Source of the DNA: Tipula vernalis | Taxonomy: Eukaryota > Arthropoda > Insecta > Diptera > Tipulidae | DNA: 64,000 nucleotides | Direction of reading: 5' to 3' | Assembly: GCA_958295665.1 (NCBI GenBank) | Contig: OY282560.1 | Coordinates: forward strand, 258,053,368-258,117,367 | Part shown: piece by piece, positions 1-12,239 of the stretch | Position numbering within the stretch: position 1 is the stretch's first letter | Layout: each line of letters starts with the position of its first letter | Program-made: the position numbers and the translations under genes | The notes under the pieces: generated by a model | Database searches by the model: none | Told to the model about the DNA's origin: nothing | The model's input: the letters and a program-made list of their open reading frames with translations, nothing else

Positions 1-2100
1 GGGACGCTCTACAGATTGTGTTCAGTCTTCTGCTTCATCAATTTGCTTTCCATGAACAAGAAGCAGCAAACAATCCTGTAGTCTATATACCATATGTATT
101 ACTAACAAATATACTAGATATCGACTGCTAGTTGGTGGTTTAGTTTTGAAACACCTGGAAAACCTGAATGGATTTCCAGAAACATCAAACATCCAATGAC
201 GCATAGTTTACAAATTGTGTTGTTGTCTTGAGCTAACTATATTACTGACAAGAAGATTTAATGAAACTAAAGAAAAAAAAATGGAATCTAGGTTTTAATG
301 GGATACCGTGATTTTGATTTATATAAACTAAATCCTGCTAATTAAGTAGAAAATGTTTAGTAATAATGGGTTAATTTTGATTGCATAGATTACTGAGAAT
401 TTTGATTCAGCTCCCAGAAATTTTAAATATCCAATGGATGTGTAGTTATGAATTGTATTGTCTTGATTTTTTGACTCTTAATTTATAAGCTCGTCAGTTT
501 GGACTTCATACTTTAGGAATCAATTAGCGTCTTATTATTTTAATTTTGGCTACGGTAACATTAATGGTAAAGTGTTACAGGACAGCGTCCATCACGGGCC
601 AAATTTGCATGTAATGGTCGTTTCAGCTGAATTATAGTTCTAAGTTACGACAGTGAGCAGTTTGGCGGAAACTATGTGAATGGGTAATCGATACTAATTT
701 TATTTATTGGTTTTTGAGAGTTTTAAATAATTTTTTAATAGTTTTTTATTTGTTTTTTTTTGTTTTGTTTGAAGTAGTATTTAATTTGTTGAAATTTGTT
801 GAAATTTATTTATTTACTTTAATTTTGGGACACCCTACTACTTATTTATAATAAGGTGTCCTCATTTATAATAAGGCTCCAACTTTGTTTAATTAGCCTC
901 AATCCTCTAGTTCTAAATTTCCATATTACAGGGACAAACTTGATCACTTGAAGGGGTCATTCAAGTAAATTGGAATAGCTATTTAGGCATAAATAGAACG
1001 AGGACGAAATACATCGACAAGCTACGACGGTACAAAAATTGGATACTTACCAAGGTATTTATATTTAGATCAATATAAGAACAAAGGTGTTCAGAGTATT
1101 TGATGGGGTTTATTTTAAGCGTACTGGTAAATAATTTAATGTGTTTCAGATTCTAATGTAGTTCCAGAATTAATCATTCTTAAAGCGATTAAATAATTCT
1201 GATTTTAGAAATAAAGTTATAGCCTAATTCAACTCTCCAGGAACAACAAGCAATTAAAAAGAAAAAAATATCATGTAGTCTAGAAATTGTTTTATCTTGT
1301 GCTAATTTATTTAATATATTATTACTAACAAATTTACTATCAACTACTTCCCATTGCGAATTAATTATTACATTGACGAATGAATGTTCAGTATGAATGA
1401 ATGTACGTGTTCAGTAAACACACTGGCGAATATCGAATGTGCGGTACTGGCTTAAACGTGATGCCGAATAGTAAATGTTTAGTTTTTGGTAAATACCCTA
1501 ATGTATGGACGTAGTGGTTAGGGTAAATGCCCGCTATTTGCCAGGCTCCAACTTACCCACCAATTATCGGTAAATTCCTACCCATAAAACTAGAGTTAGT
1601 CGTGATTATTTTTGTATACATTTATAGTGATATCTAATATTGTACAGCACAAAAAAACGACAATAATACAAATTAACATTAAAATGAAAATGTGAATATA
1701 AAACAAGTTTTAAGGTTGTGGCTTTCGCGGAGCCAATGTGAAGCGACTTTGGGGAGCTCGGCATTTTAGTATAAATTATGTGAAAGCGGGAATCCTGTAA
1801 GGGGTTTGGGCCATCGTATACATAATCTTATACTTTGAATTTTAACTACCTTGAATTATGAAATAAAATAATCTTAAAAACACTGCTATATTTATTAAAC
1901 TTACTATGACTCTATTATTATTTTATTAAACTAGGGACTATTGAAATAATGTTATGAGTAACTTTTATTTACAAATGAAATCTTAATTTTCGCCTTATAC
2001 CTTTATTCCTAATGAACATTATGATAAAACAAATATTTTTTAATTTGGCTATTCGGCACCAGATATTACTAATCTTAATAACATAATCACCCCTCTTATG
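1..2100. other. AT-rich DNA without a recognisable gene
   Basis: No open frame here resembles a protein I recognise, and no paired terminal repeats were seen. There is a short local duplication of a TTTATAATAAGG-type motif near 845-880. This could be intergenic or intronic DNA of a host gene lying outside the window. Confidence 0.5.
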
Positions 2101-2107
2101 ACTAACG

Positions 2108-2224
2108 GGTCGATCGACAATCGACACGGCCGTGTATTGCGTTTTCGTTTCTTTATTTGATATTAACAATATGAAAAACGAAAAGGCAACACAGAGTCGT
2201 GTCGATTGTCGATCGACTCGACAC
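2108..2224. repeat. Imperfect hairpin (inverted repeat) of about 115 bp
   Basis: The left arm, beginning GGTCGATCGACAATCGACAC, is matched in inverted orientation by GTGTCGATTGTCGATCGACT at about 2199-2218. The pairing continues into a TTTTCGTTT block on each side of a short AT-rich loop. It is more GC-rich than its surroundings, which suggests a small MITE-like insertion. No target duplication was resolved. Confidence 0.6.
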
Positions 2225-2240
2225 CTCATAATAGGATAAA

Positions 2241-2500
2241 TGTTACGTTTTTGTCTTGTCAATCAAGGTTCGAATCACTGGATTGTTAATAAAACAAACC
2301 ATTTCAATTTAATCACAAACGAATTAATTTATTGAGCAAAAAAATTATTAGAACACAATTTATTAACAAAAATTCACAAAATCATTTATTATAATTTTTG
2401 CACAATTTTACTGTTCAACTTTTATATCGCACTAATTCACTTTTTAAATCACATTTAATTCACTTTTTCATCTTTACACTATCGCTTCCAAATACTAATT
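2241..2500. repeat. LTR-like direct repeat, copy 1
   Basis: Begins TGTTACGTTTTTGTCTTGTC. The same sequence recurs at 3118 in the same orientation. Both copies share the ATCAAGGTTCG and CACTGGATTGT blocks, then an AT-rich tail with CACAAAATCA and CCAAATACTAAT. The TG start and direct orientation about 0.88 kb apart suggest LTRs of a short or internally deleted gypsy-type element. No coding sequence lies between them, and exact 3' ends are unclear. Confidence 0.5.
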
Positions 2501-3117
2501 TATCTAATTCGATCTCTTTCACTTTTTATACTCTCAAACAAAAACTTCTAGAAATTTCATGAATTTTCCAGTAAGAATAGTCTAGAAATATTTAGGACAG
2601 TTTTATCAGGGAAAATTTCATTTTAGTACAGTAATTTTTCGCTATTAAATAAGTTATTCTATTCTACCTTAGGTTCCATCCTAACAATAATCAAAATTTT
2701 AAGAGTCCAAGTCAAACTCATACACAACAAAAAATTAATACACTTTTAAAGAATATTCGCCCATTTCAGCCTTCTCCTTATGAAATGATATACATTTTTT
2801 TATTCACTTTTCATATATTTTGGAATGTACACTCTCCCTATATTTTTTTAAGTTCGAAGACTAAACCGTTAGAATTTAAATTTCTCACCAATAATGCAAA
2901 ATCTACAAAAAATTAAATACTGTTTTCATTTTATTTAACGGTATTTATTTGTTAATTTTTCATTCCATAGTCAAAGGCGTAGGCGTTACAATTTTATAAA
3001 TGAATTTTCAGAAGAAGCCCGGTAAAGTAGGCATTCTGCAAAAAATAAACTAACTTTTTAAGTGTATGAGTTTGACTTTGACTCACTGTAAGTTAACACC
3101 ATTATATTGTTACGTTT

Positions 3118-3310
3118 TTGCCTTGTAAATCAAGGTTCGTATCACTGGATTGTGAATAAAACAAAATCAATTCAATTTATCACCAACGAATATATTTATT
3201 TAACACAAGAATTATTACAACACAATTTTCCAATAATTCACAAAATCACTTCATTTTAATACTCACACTTTAATTTTCACACTATTGCTGACCAAATACT
3301 AATAATCCAA
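3118..3310. repeat. LTR-like direct repeat, copy 2
   Basis: Direct, diverged copy of the repeat starting at 2241; the two differ by several substitutions and an indel near the CACACTTTAATTTTCACAC segment. The spacing would fit an internally deleted LTR element or two independent solo LTRs. No primer-binding site or polypurine tract could be assigned. Confidence 0.5.
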
Positions 3311-3319
3311 ATCATAACA

Positions 3320-5766
3320 GTAAAACATTGAGCTATTAATTTAATTTATTCTATCACACGCTAGGTGTCACCGTCACAATATGTAATAAATTGGAATTTT
3401 TAATGTAATTTCATTGTGCGAGCTTTCAAAAAAATCCGAAGCTGTGTAGGAAATTGGACTTGTTCTCAAATGGTTGGTCCCATCGAACCATATATTCGTG
3501 TTATCAAGTCGAAAGTTTTTTCGCGTTATCAACATGAATTTTTTATTTATATGAACATTCCCGTTCCCGTGTCGGACTAATTATATGGTTTTACCGCTGC
3601 ATTAGCGAATGCGTGAAGATACATGTTCGGCAAGTAACAAATATTTCGGACAATCATTCGCAACAACGCAAATTTTTGAAATTTTTCGACCGTGTGAGTT
3701 GTGCTCATGTGTAACGATTTTCAGATGACATTACACGTAATGATTCTAAAGACCGTTGCAGACTCTCACGTGTTTACCCCAGGCAGCATTTTTCAGCCGG
3801 CTAGTTTGCAGTCGCGAGGGAAGGTTCTTTCTGGGAACACGAGAGAGCTTGAATTTGCTGCTTTTGTAAATAAAAAAAATACTCTAAATTACATGATTAT
3901 TGAGGACTCTGTATAGGTTTATAATACTTCCCTCACCAAGAGAGGCGAAACAATCGCGAAACAATTTATATCACCCAATTCGCTATATGAAATAATAACA
4001 AAAATATGAATATATTATACAAAGATAAAAAATAATCTTAATAATTTATTAAAATAAAGAAAATATTTGTGATAATTAATACAACTTTGGATTTAACATA
4101 AAATAATTATTTGTAAAGAAAAAAAAAATAATTACTACCAATTTTTTTTGTATAAGGTGAAACACCGAAAAACTAATAATAATAATAATATTATAATTAG
4201 GCAAAAATAATTAATCAAAAATGATAAATGAAAGAAATATAATTTTAATATATAATGTACAATAAAAAGCTTATCTTAGTTGCGGATCCGTTCCCGTTAT
4301 TGCAATAAGTTTTAGTTTCCAAAAAGGATTATAACGTAAAATTATATAGTGCACTATATCGTCGATTACGAAGAACACATTTTAATACATAATATTATAA
4401 TTAATATGTACTATTAAATTACATATCTTCTGCCAATAACTGTCTATTTTATATATATTTTCTATAAAATTTGTTTCAACAATTATAATTATAATTTTTC
4501 CGACTTAATTCGGATGATTTTATTGTTTTAGTTTTTATTTTTATCACATATGATTTTGCTTTACACTAGCACTTTATTACGACACTGTTTAGTTTTCGTT
4601 TTAATGTTTTTTGTTTATGTTTATATCACCTGTTTGTCTTTAATAATTAAATATACAGTATATAATATTAACACGTGATTTATTTTTTTATAAAACTATT
4701 ATTTACTATTTTTAATAATATAATTACTATTATTAATATATTTTAATTTTTTTTATTTTGGAACTTTTGATTTTTAGTTTGTTTAATATATTTTTTGTTT
4801 TAATTAACGTATCGTTTTTTTTTATATATATCGTATTGCAGCTTCCTTTCGCTACCAAATTCCAAACTCAACTCTCCGTTCAATCTTTTTGACCCGTTGT
4901 CCAAAATCTCGTCACAATACTTTTTTGTTCTCAATAATAATATGTACATATTTACAAAAATTACAAAATCGCTTAAGTACTAATAAACTAGCCACCAATT
5001 ACTTAAAATACAGTGACCCAGTATTATGTTATTATTTCAATAATATCGAATTCGAATATGATTTAAAAAGAAGTTTATAGTTGTATTATTACAGTAGCAT
5101 TCGCCACACATGTTTTGTTTGCAATAATAATATTTGTTATTCTTCTGTGATATATTGACTAATAATAGTAGTATAGATTAGAAGCCGTGGAGTAAACCTA
5201 TCGAAGGTAAGCGGCTGGCCATATTATGACTTTTCGAACTCAACATTTCAGTCTGATTTAGAATATCGAAATTAAAAAATTGTTACTGGTCGAATTCATT
5301 CTGTATCCTTTAAGATTAGACAAACATTTCGTTTTTTAGAAGACGATGAGGTACACACTTAAATTTTATTATATTTGTAAACCAGGCAGACATGTTAATC
5401 AATTTTTAAAATACTTGACCTCCTGTAACAACAAAAACCAGTAAATTTTATAAATTAATTTCAACCTCTACGAGTAGAAAGTCATAGGGTATACATAATT
5501 GACCAAAATAAAATAACGTACAAAATGGAGTATTAATTAGCACTACCGGTACACTTCGTCCTCAAACCTCAGGTATCCGTTTCCTTTGGGTGGCAAAAAA
5601 TCCTAAGTCCAAGTCTTAAATAAATTGGACTGATTGCTTTTAGTCCAAATCAACACAGCCGCTACAATTCGGCCTTGAGTTAACCGATTCAACTCAGATA
5701 ATACTGATGAGTACAACATTTCGAATCCTCGCAGTGTAAACATTTTGGATTTACAGATTATTTGTG
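3320..5766. other. AT-rich DNA without a recognisable gene
   Basis: Long runs of A/T, a few AAT trinucleotide runs (about 4170-4195) and only short stop-limited frames. A 71-codon frame at 3701-3916 has no recognisable motif and no splice context, so I do not call it a gene. Confidence 0.5.
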
Positions 5767-5769
5767 TTA

Positions 5770-6269
5770 TACCGATTTTCCATCGTCATATTATAATAGT
5801 ATAACAGTATAATAGTATTATACTATTATACTACGACGATGGAAAACCGAAGTTGATAGTACATATAATAGTATAAATATAATATTTTGTTATACTAGCT
5901 ATCAAAAATATAATAGGTAGCAAATTGTGTTTTGACCATTGTAAATTTATCTGACAGTGTATTATTTTGACAATTCACTAAATTACCATTCGATTTTTTT
6001 TTTGTTTTTTTTTGGTGGTATCTGCGTAGTCCATACATTTTATTAATTTTTTAAAAACACAACTAATGCGTATGTTTGGTTATTTATAATTGTTTTTTTA
6101 TTATGAATACACGTTAAAATTTTCAAAATAAGAATTATACCTACGTTCACATAAAAAAATCTATAATTGGTGCTAACTTCATCGCGTGCGATGGAAAACC
6201 GACAAGGAATAATAGTATAATAGTATTATACTATTATGCTATTATACTATTGACGATGGAAAATCGGTA
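5770..6269. mobile_element. PIF/Harbinger-like MITE, 500 bp, with TTA target duplication
   Basis: Ends are TACCGATTTTCCATCGTCA at the left and its inverted match TGACGATGGAAAATCGGTA at the right, flanked on both sides by TTA (5767-5769 and 6270-6272). A 3-bp TWA duplication is characteristic of PIF/Harbinger. Just inside each end lies a palindromic tract of ATAGTATAATAG/TATTATACTATTA units followed by an inverted copy of the terminal motif (GATGGAAAACCGA, near 5840 and 6189), so each end is itself a hairpin. There is no coding sequence, so movement would need a transposase supplied elsewhere. Confidence 0.75.
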
Positions 6270-6272
6270 TTA

Positions 6273-7500
6273 ATTACATACAATAACACAACACAAAAAA
6301 ATTTAAAATAAAAATCTAATTATAAATCATAAAAACTGCAAAAAACCAAAAATCTTTTGTTGAAATTTCAGAAGAAATGTTTTCACAACCGAAAAAATAT
6401 GTTCGAAACTAATCATGTCGAATTTTATGGGTCTACGTCCTTTAGGCTCTTTCACAACAAAATAAAAAAATATCTTCTTTCAACACACAATACTAAACGT
6501 CCTCAAGAACGTTATCTCATGTTCGTTATGTTGTTGCTGTAATTTTATTTCTATTTCGATATTTAGGAGCATCTAATTTCCTTTGGGAAAATATATTTGA
6601 ATCTTTCTCTATGTTTATGTTAATTTGTTCTTGTTGTTGTTTGGATGTTTAGGTTAAAAAAATGTAAATGTGAACGAATTGAGTGAATTGTTTTCATATG
6701 TTCATTTAGCCGATTTTAGTTTAGACAAGGATTTGTTTCCTTAATCTTTTATCGTTAAACATGGTATATAGGGTTTAAAAGAATTTAAATGAAATTTCAC
6801 TGAAACAACTCGAATTAGAGGTGTAATGTGGGAAGGGAATTATGAAAATTTTAGAAGATTATGTTATTTAAATAACAAATAATAACATTTGTTTATCGAG
6901 TTTTAATTGATTTTTTATCGAATTTCCCTAACGCTTAATATTTGAATAACATTATCAAATAAAGTAGAAAATTATCGGCCTACACAACAAAATTGAATGA
7001 TATGTAGGTAAATTTTGTAATTTAATCTAGTATTTTGAAATGTTATTAATTGTAGGCAATATATGGATTATGGCTGATTAAGCATATTTTTGTTTCATCT
7101 TTAGTATACATAATTTCTCTACATACAAGTTATTCGGTGGCTAACAACCCGAAGGAAAGAAGATTGATAAAATATATCCAGCCGTTAGACGTGTTTATAC
7201 AAGTTATGTATACTATATAGTCGCTGAACCAATTTATTCGTTTCTTATTAAATTTGAAAAGACAGCGTATAAATTATCTCACAACTATTTTTAATTTTTT
7301 TATAACTGTCTCTTAAAATTCTCCAAATGTTGAACTCAAAGTACTGTGTACTTAGATTTCCTAAGTTAATATCTCACCAACCAGTGTATACATTTTACGA
7401 TGCTCACTTGGTTTCTCCATTCATACACTCACACATACATATTCATGTAGTACAATGAACATAAATCATGTTTAGATCCTGATAACCCAGATTGCATGAA
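6273..7500. other. AT-rich DNA without a recognisable gene
   Basis: Only short, motif-less frames; one 61-codon frame at 6357-6542 is not convincing. The stretch ends at the 3' side of the jockey-type LINE remnant. Confidence 0.45.
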
Positions 7501-7512
7501 AATGCATCAGCT

Positions 7513-8655
7513 TCACACTGACATAATATCTATAATATCTGTGATAATATCTGTGATTCTATGAACTTGGTCAACAGCCGAGTGGTTTTCTGTGAAACCA
7601 AACCGGTGGGCAGGAATAAGAATTGTATCCACCAGTATGGGCTTCATTCTCTTCAGCAGCAGTTTTTGAAATATCTTCAAAATGGTTGGGAGTTTGGATA
7701 TGGGGCTGGATGACTTTTTATCGTTACATTTTTTGTTTGGCTTTAAGATCATGATTACCTCTGCCACCTTCCACTGCCTTGAAACTTATCTTAGTCCAAA
7801 CAGTGCATTGATTATATGTAGAAGTTTGCGTATCGCTTTATTTGGTAGTTCTATGATGATTTGTCCAGTTATTAAGTCTAATCCAGGAGCTTTTCTCAGA
7901 CTTCGTGCTTTTCCTTTCTTCGCCACAAGCTCTCTTACTTCAAGCGGATAATTTTTACTATAAATGCTAGTTAGATAACTAAATGAACTACTTTGTCACG
8001 CAGCTTGTTGTATTTTTTGTATTAGTCTTTCCACTTCCTCTTCGAGTATATGATGTTTCTTATTGGTACTTGAAGATCATTGTTTTGCTCTAACGGTTCA
8101 CGAAAGAGGTTCCAAATAGCATTCTTATGAGAGGGTCTTGTAGGGATTGTTTCATGGACTGTCATAATAACCGGACAGTGAACCGAAGTTAGTTCCAGAT
8201 TAGTTAGATTCAATTTTAACTTTTAATTCTTCCTTGCGTTTAAAATTCTCCTTAATAAAAATAGCCAGATCTCCCTTTTACTCTTTCTGATGGATGGATG
8301 GCGTGGTAAAATCTGTAACCATGTATTTTGGCATATGAGGACCAAGTGAAATGAGTTTCGGAGATTAAGCATATATCAATTTTGTTTGAATTTAAAAATA
8401 TTTCCAGCTCGGGGATGTGTTGAATCAGCTCATTCGCATTACTATGCAGACTGCGTTATTATCTTTTGTTTTTGCCTCTTGACCTTGGGTCACTTATGCA
8501 TTTCCCACGCAGGGTATAAGATCCCTGATTAATCTGCCGATTGATCGCAACAGGGTCTCTACGGTTTACCTCACATTTTCTTATACTCGTATGACATGTA
8601 CGGTAATTTGCTGGATATTGCCCGTGCAAAAAATGCATTTTGCTGCCGAGATTCT
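7513..8655 (-). pseudogene. Jockey-type LINE: gag C-terminus, AP endonuclease and start of reverse transcriptase (broken)
   Basis: Read right to left. At about 8650-8470 is a gag-type C-terminal zinc-knuckle trace (GQYPANYRTCH). At about 8460-8270 is the AP-endonuclease start (ELEIFLNSNKIDICLISETH). At about 8213-8022 is an endonuclease C-terminal trace (HCPVIMTVHET). At about 7950-7513 is the reverse-transcriptase N-terminal part with KVAEVIMILKP, SSPISKLPTILKIFQKLLLK and FGFTENHSAVDQVHRI. This order and these motifs are those of the jockey clade. The reading frame is broken by stops and frameshifts, and the polymerase catalytic motif is absent because the element is truncated at about 7510. 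A gag N-terminal trace at 11360-12170 is probably the other part of the same insertion. Confidence 0.8.
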
Positions 8656-8659
8656 AACT

Positions 8660-9440
8660 AATGAGCGCATGTTTGTAATTTATTTATTTATTTGTCTATT
8701 TACATAAATTTGTTTAGGGAACAACCCCATACTTATACGATCTGTGTTGAGCAGGAACTCATTCATAACAAATTGTACAAGGATGAAGTGGTTTAACATG
8801 TTAAAACTTAAAAATAAGTCTGCAGCTTCATCGTTCATGATCAGGTTCGGAGCCGTCCGACTAAAACGATGTAGCCCCATTGGGTGTTCGTTTGTGTTAC
8901 CGGTGACAAGTTCTTCACATAGTCTGGTAAGTTTAGACACTTTGTTTTTGGGATTTTATTTCTGATCGTTGTTTCCGAAGTTGTTTGTAGTAATCTCAGC
9001 TTTTTATTGAATGAACGTTTTAATTCAAATTCACTTCAACCATTGAATTCCTCAGGCAATCGAAAAATCTCCACACCTTCGCTTCCACGTTTATTTTCCA
9101 TTTAGGGTGTAGTTCGTAAGCTTTCAGCTCGAACTGCTAAAGTTTGGCACATTGGTTGTTCTTTTTTAATTTTAACCAAAGGAATTTATTTTTCAGTAGA
9201 ACTTTCTGGACGATGTACTCCCGTTGCCGTTTTCCGGATCTTAAATTTATAAATTTAGGGAACATTCTTTTCCTCTTACACTCCTCCAAAAACCATATGT
9301 TTACTTTAGTATTTTCAATCTATGTACATTTTCCATTGCAAATATTTATTTCGTTCACTTGACACGGATACAAACAAAAGGAAATATAAAGGGCTGAAAC
9401 CTCAGGAGGTGATCAAAACTTCGGTGTGTATTACGTGCGG
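8660..9440. other. DNA inside the presumed split jockey element; nothing recognised
   Basis: Two overlapping frames on opposite strands (8680-8940 and 8744-8965) share the same bases and show no family motif. It lies between the gag C-terminal remnant and the CA/CT-rich block and may be inserted DNA. Confidence 0.4.
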
Positions 9441-9775
9441 TCTTGAGATTATATCAAGTCAACTCAAACTAACTCCCGAATCAATCAATCCTTAACTGAA
9501 CCCCTTAATACGTTACTCAATCTAAACTCAATCTCCAACAGAACCCCTTAATCACTTTAATATCTAACCTCAATATCCAACTCAATCTTCAACTCAAAAT
9601 CCAATTCGATCCCTGCGTAATCTCCAACGAAATCACAGAATCAACTCCTAATCCTACCCTCAACTTAGTCACCAATTCAACCCCAAATCAACTTTCAACT
9701 CAACACTCAACATAATCTCCAACTTAACCCCAAACTTGATCCTCAACCTAACCCTAATTATATTTTCCTCGTTCA
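9440..9775. repeat. Degenerate CAACTC-type hexamer repeat, G-poor + strand
   Basis: The + strand is built of units such as CAACTCAATC, CAACCTAACC and AACCCCTTAAT with very few G residues. A related stretch lies at 11150-11352, so the two flank the CATCAC microsatellite. Low complexity; no coding meaning. Confidence 0.7.
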
Positions 9776-9976
9776 GTCTGCTACCTCCAACTTCCCCCAG
9801 CTCCAAATTTGTAATGACGCCCACGGTTGTTGTCGTTCCTATCCCTGATTTTTAAATAAATTTCGCTTTATTTATAGTTCTGGGAATTTTTATTGATCTT
9901 ATAGAGGAAACATTTGCTATAAAACGTTTTATAGACGGTAAAGCTTAATGCTTGCAAAAACAAATGTTAGGTTCTT

Positions 9977-10900
9977 CATCACCATCACCATCACCATCAC
10001 CATCACCATCACCATCACCATCACCATCACCATCACCATCACCATCACCATCACCATCACCATCACCATCACCATCACCATCACCATCACCATCACCATC
10101 ACCATCACCATCACCATCACCATCACCATCACCATCACCATCACCATCACCATCACCATCACCATCACCATCACCATCACCATCACCATCACCATCACCA
10201 TCACCATCACCATCACCATCACCATCACCATCACCATCACCATCACCATCACCATCACCATCACCATCACCATCACCATCACCATCACCATCACCATCAC
10301 CATCACCATCACCATCACCATCACCATCACCATCACCATCACCATCACCATCACCATCACCATCACCATCACCATCACCATCACCATCACCATCACCATC
10401 ACCATCACCATCACCATCACCATCACCATCACCATCACCATCACCATCACCATCACCATCACCATCACCATCACCATCACCATCACCATCACCATCACCA
10501 TCACCATCACCATCACCATCACCATCACCATCACCATCACCATCACCATCACCATCACCATCACCATCACCATCACCATCACCATCACCATCACCATCAC
10601 CATCACCATCACCATCACCATCACCATCACCATCACCATCACCATCACCATCACCATCACCATCACCATCACCATCACCATCACCATCACCATCACCATC
10701 ACCATCACCATCACCATCACCATCACCATCACCATCACCATCACCATCACCATCACCATCACCATCACCATCACCATCACCATCACCATCACCATCACCA
10801 TCACCATCACCATCACCATCACCATCACCATCACCATCACCATCACCATCACCATCACCATCACCATCACCATCACCATCACCATCATCATCACCATCAC
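9977..10900. repeat. Hexanucleotide microsatellite (CATCAC)n, about 154 units
   Basis: 924 bp of CATCAC in one register. The only visible interruption is near 10886-10889, where one unit becomes CATCAT before the repeat resumes. Every frame is open through the repeat and would read as dipeptide runs (Ser-Pro or Ile-Thr on +, Met-Val on -). That is a by-product of a 6-bp period without stops, not evidence of a protein. Actual copy number is likely variable and may be limited by assembly. Confidence 0.97.
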
Positions 10901-10975
10901 ATTTCCAACGCTTATGTCAAATTTCACCATAATCGGTTGAGAAACAGTCAAGTTCCATCCTTATTGGCCATTCAT
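10901..10975 (-). repeat. Single fragment of the 108-bp satellite monomer
   Basis: Begins ATTTCCAACGCTTATGTCAA and continues with TTTCACCATAATCGGTTGAG and AAGTTCCATCC, matching the reverse orientation of the satellite that fills 38.8-43.7 kb. It abuts the CATCAC repeat exactly. Confidence 0.8.
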
Positions 10976-11149
10976 TTAATATGCTAAAGGTCTAATTTGA
11001 AATGTAAAAGGTTCAATTTGAGATTTGAGATATTTACAGTGACCTTTTTAAGTCTTAAACAATATTTATTTAAGGTTTGGTTCAAATCTGTTAAGTTGTA
11101 TGGATTTGTTTAATGTACATACATACAAACACTCACTTTATTTTATAGA

Positions 11150-11352
11150 TTGCTCAACTGCTCACTAAACAACGGTCTAACACCATTTCAACCCCAATTC
11201 AACCCGCAAACGGCCCCCAACTCAACCTCAACCCCACCGCAAACTCTCTTTCAACTCAATCCTCAAACCAGTATGTATAAAAATTTGGTCAACTGTCAGT
11301 ATATCTTAACCCAACCCGAACTCAACTCCAACTCAATTTGAACTCAACCCGC
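11150..11352. repeat. Second CAACTC-type degenerate hexamer block
   Basis: Units CAACCC, CAACTCAACC and CAACTC predominate. The composition is the same as at 9440-9775, on the other side of the CATCAC array. A 63-codon open frame in it is a low-complexity artefact. Confidence 0.65.
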
Positions 11353-11359
11353 AAATCGT

Positions 11360-12170
11360 TTTGTGAGGACGCTGTGGCCTTTATCATTTATAGTTCTTTC
11401 TTTCTTGATGAAGTTTATATCATTCTTAATGTCTAGACCTTTATTCTGCAACTCTGCAATTGTGTCGGCATGTTGGGTGTAACCCTCTAGCCATAACGTT
11501 AATTGGTCTTTCGTGCTAGTCTTCTTAAGTATTCCACTGAACTTTCTCAGCGTTAAGCTTCGTAGTTAGTTTTCTGTAAGTATCTGAGTCCGAGACAATT
11601 ATCTTCCAGCATCGTTATTGATTAGATTTGACAGTCGCCTAGTCTTTGTTATTAACTATGTTAATAGGTGGGGGCTATTTTTAGTTGATTTTTCCCGTTC
11701 TGGCTTGATAAGTTGCTCGATTTTGATGTTTGCTTTGCTTGCTCAACATATTTTGGCGATGATTCTGCATTCCTCTTCTTTCTGAGATGGTTTTTCTTCA
11801 TGATCCAATCAGATTTCCTTGCCACTTCCTCTGCTTCAGTAGCTTCCATGTTTAATGTGACAGTTTTTCTTGTAGCAGAAGAAAACATTTAATGAATATC
11901 TCCCATTGAACTCGTTTTTCTCATTATAGGCGATTCCATGGTTCGGTTACCCTTTTGAAAAGGATTCTTATTTTCCCTTATTATGTTTACGGCTACTGCA
12001 GCCATGTTTGCCACAGCAGTAGCAGTGCTTGTCGTATTATCTGTTCCAGCTGCCAAGTGCACCACAGCGGAGACATTATGCTCGTTGGATTGCGACGACT
12101 GGGAGCCCACTTGCTCCGGTGTTAGGTTTTCGAAACCCTGCACAGTATATTTATCTGAACCACTGCTCAT
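11360..12170 (-). pseudogene. Jockey-type LINE gag N-terminal part (ORF1), broken
   Basis: Two adjacent minus-strand frames (12170-11889 and 11888-11661), followed by further traces to about 11360. They encode a Ser/Thr/Asn-rich N-terminus, then a Lys-rich segment (KNHLRKKRNAESSPKYVEQ), then a charged part with an ADTIAELQNKGLDIKNDINF-like segment. Charged, low-complexity N-termini followed by such a segment are usual for jockey-clade ORF1. The frame is interrupted. Orientation and order fit the 7513-8655 fragment lying downstream, separated by the low-complexity block. The assignment is weaker than for the RT part because gag evolves fast. Confidence 0.5.
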
Positions 12171-12239
12171 ATTAGTTTTTGATCAGGGTATCCTTTCCTC
12201 AGCATTTCATACCTACTGTCAGGTAAGAAATTAGCCGCC

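Noticed and set aside
9929..10951. Three very long open frames (326-340 codons) across the CATCAC array
   Set aside because: A stop-free 6-bp repeat is open in most frames; the predicted dipeptide polymers have no other domain and flanks give no exon context.
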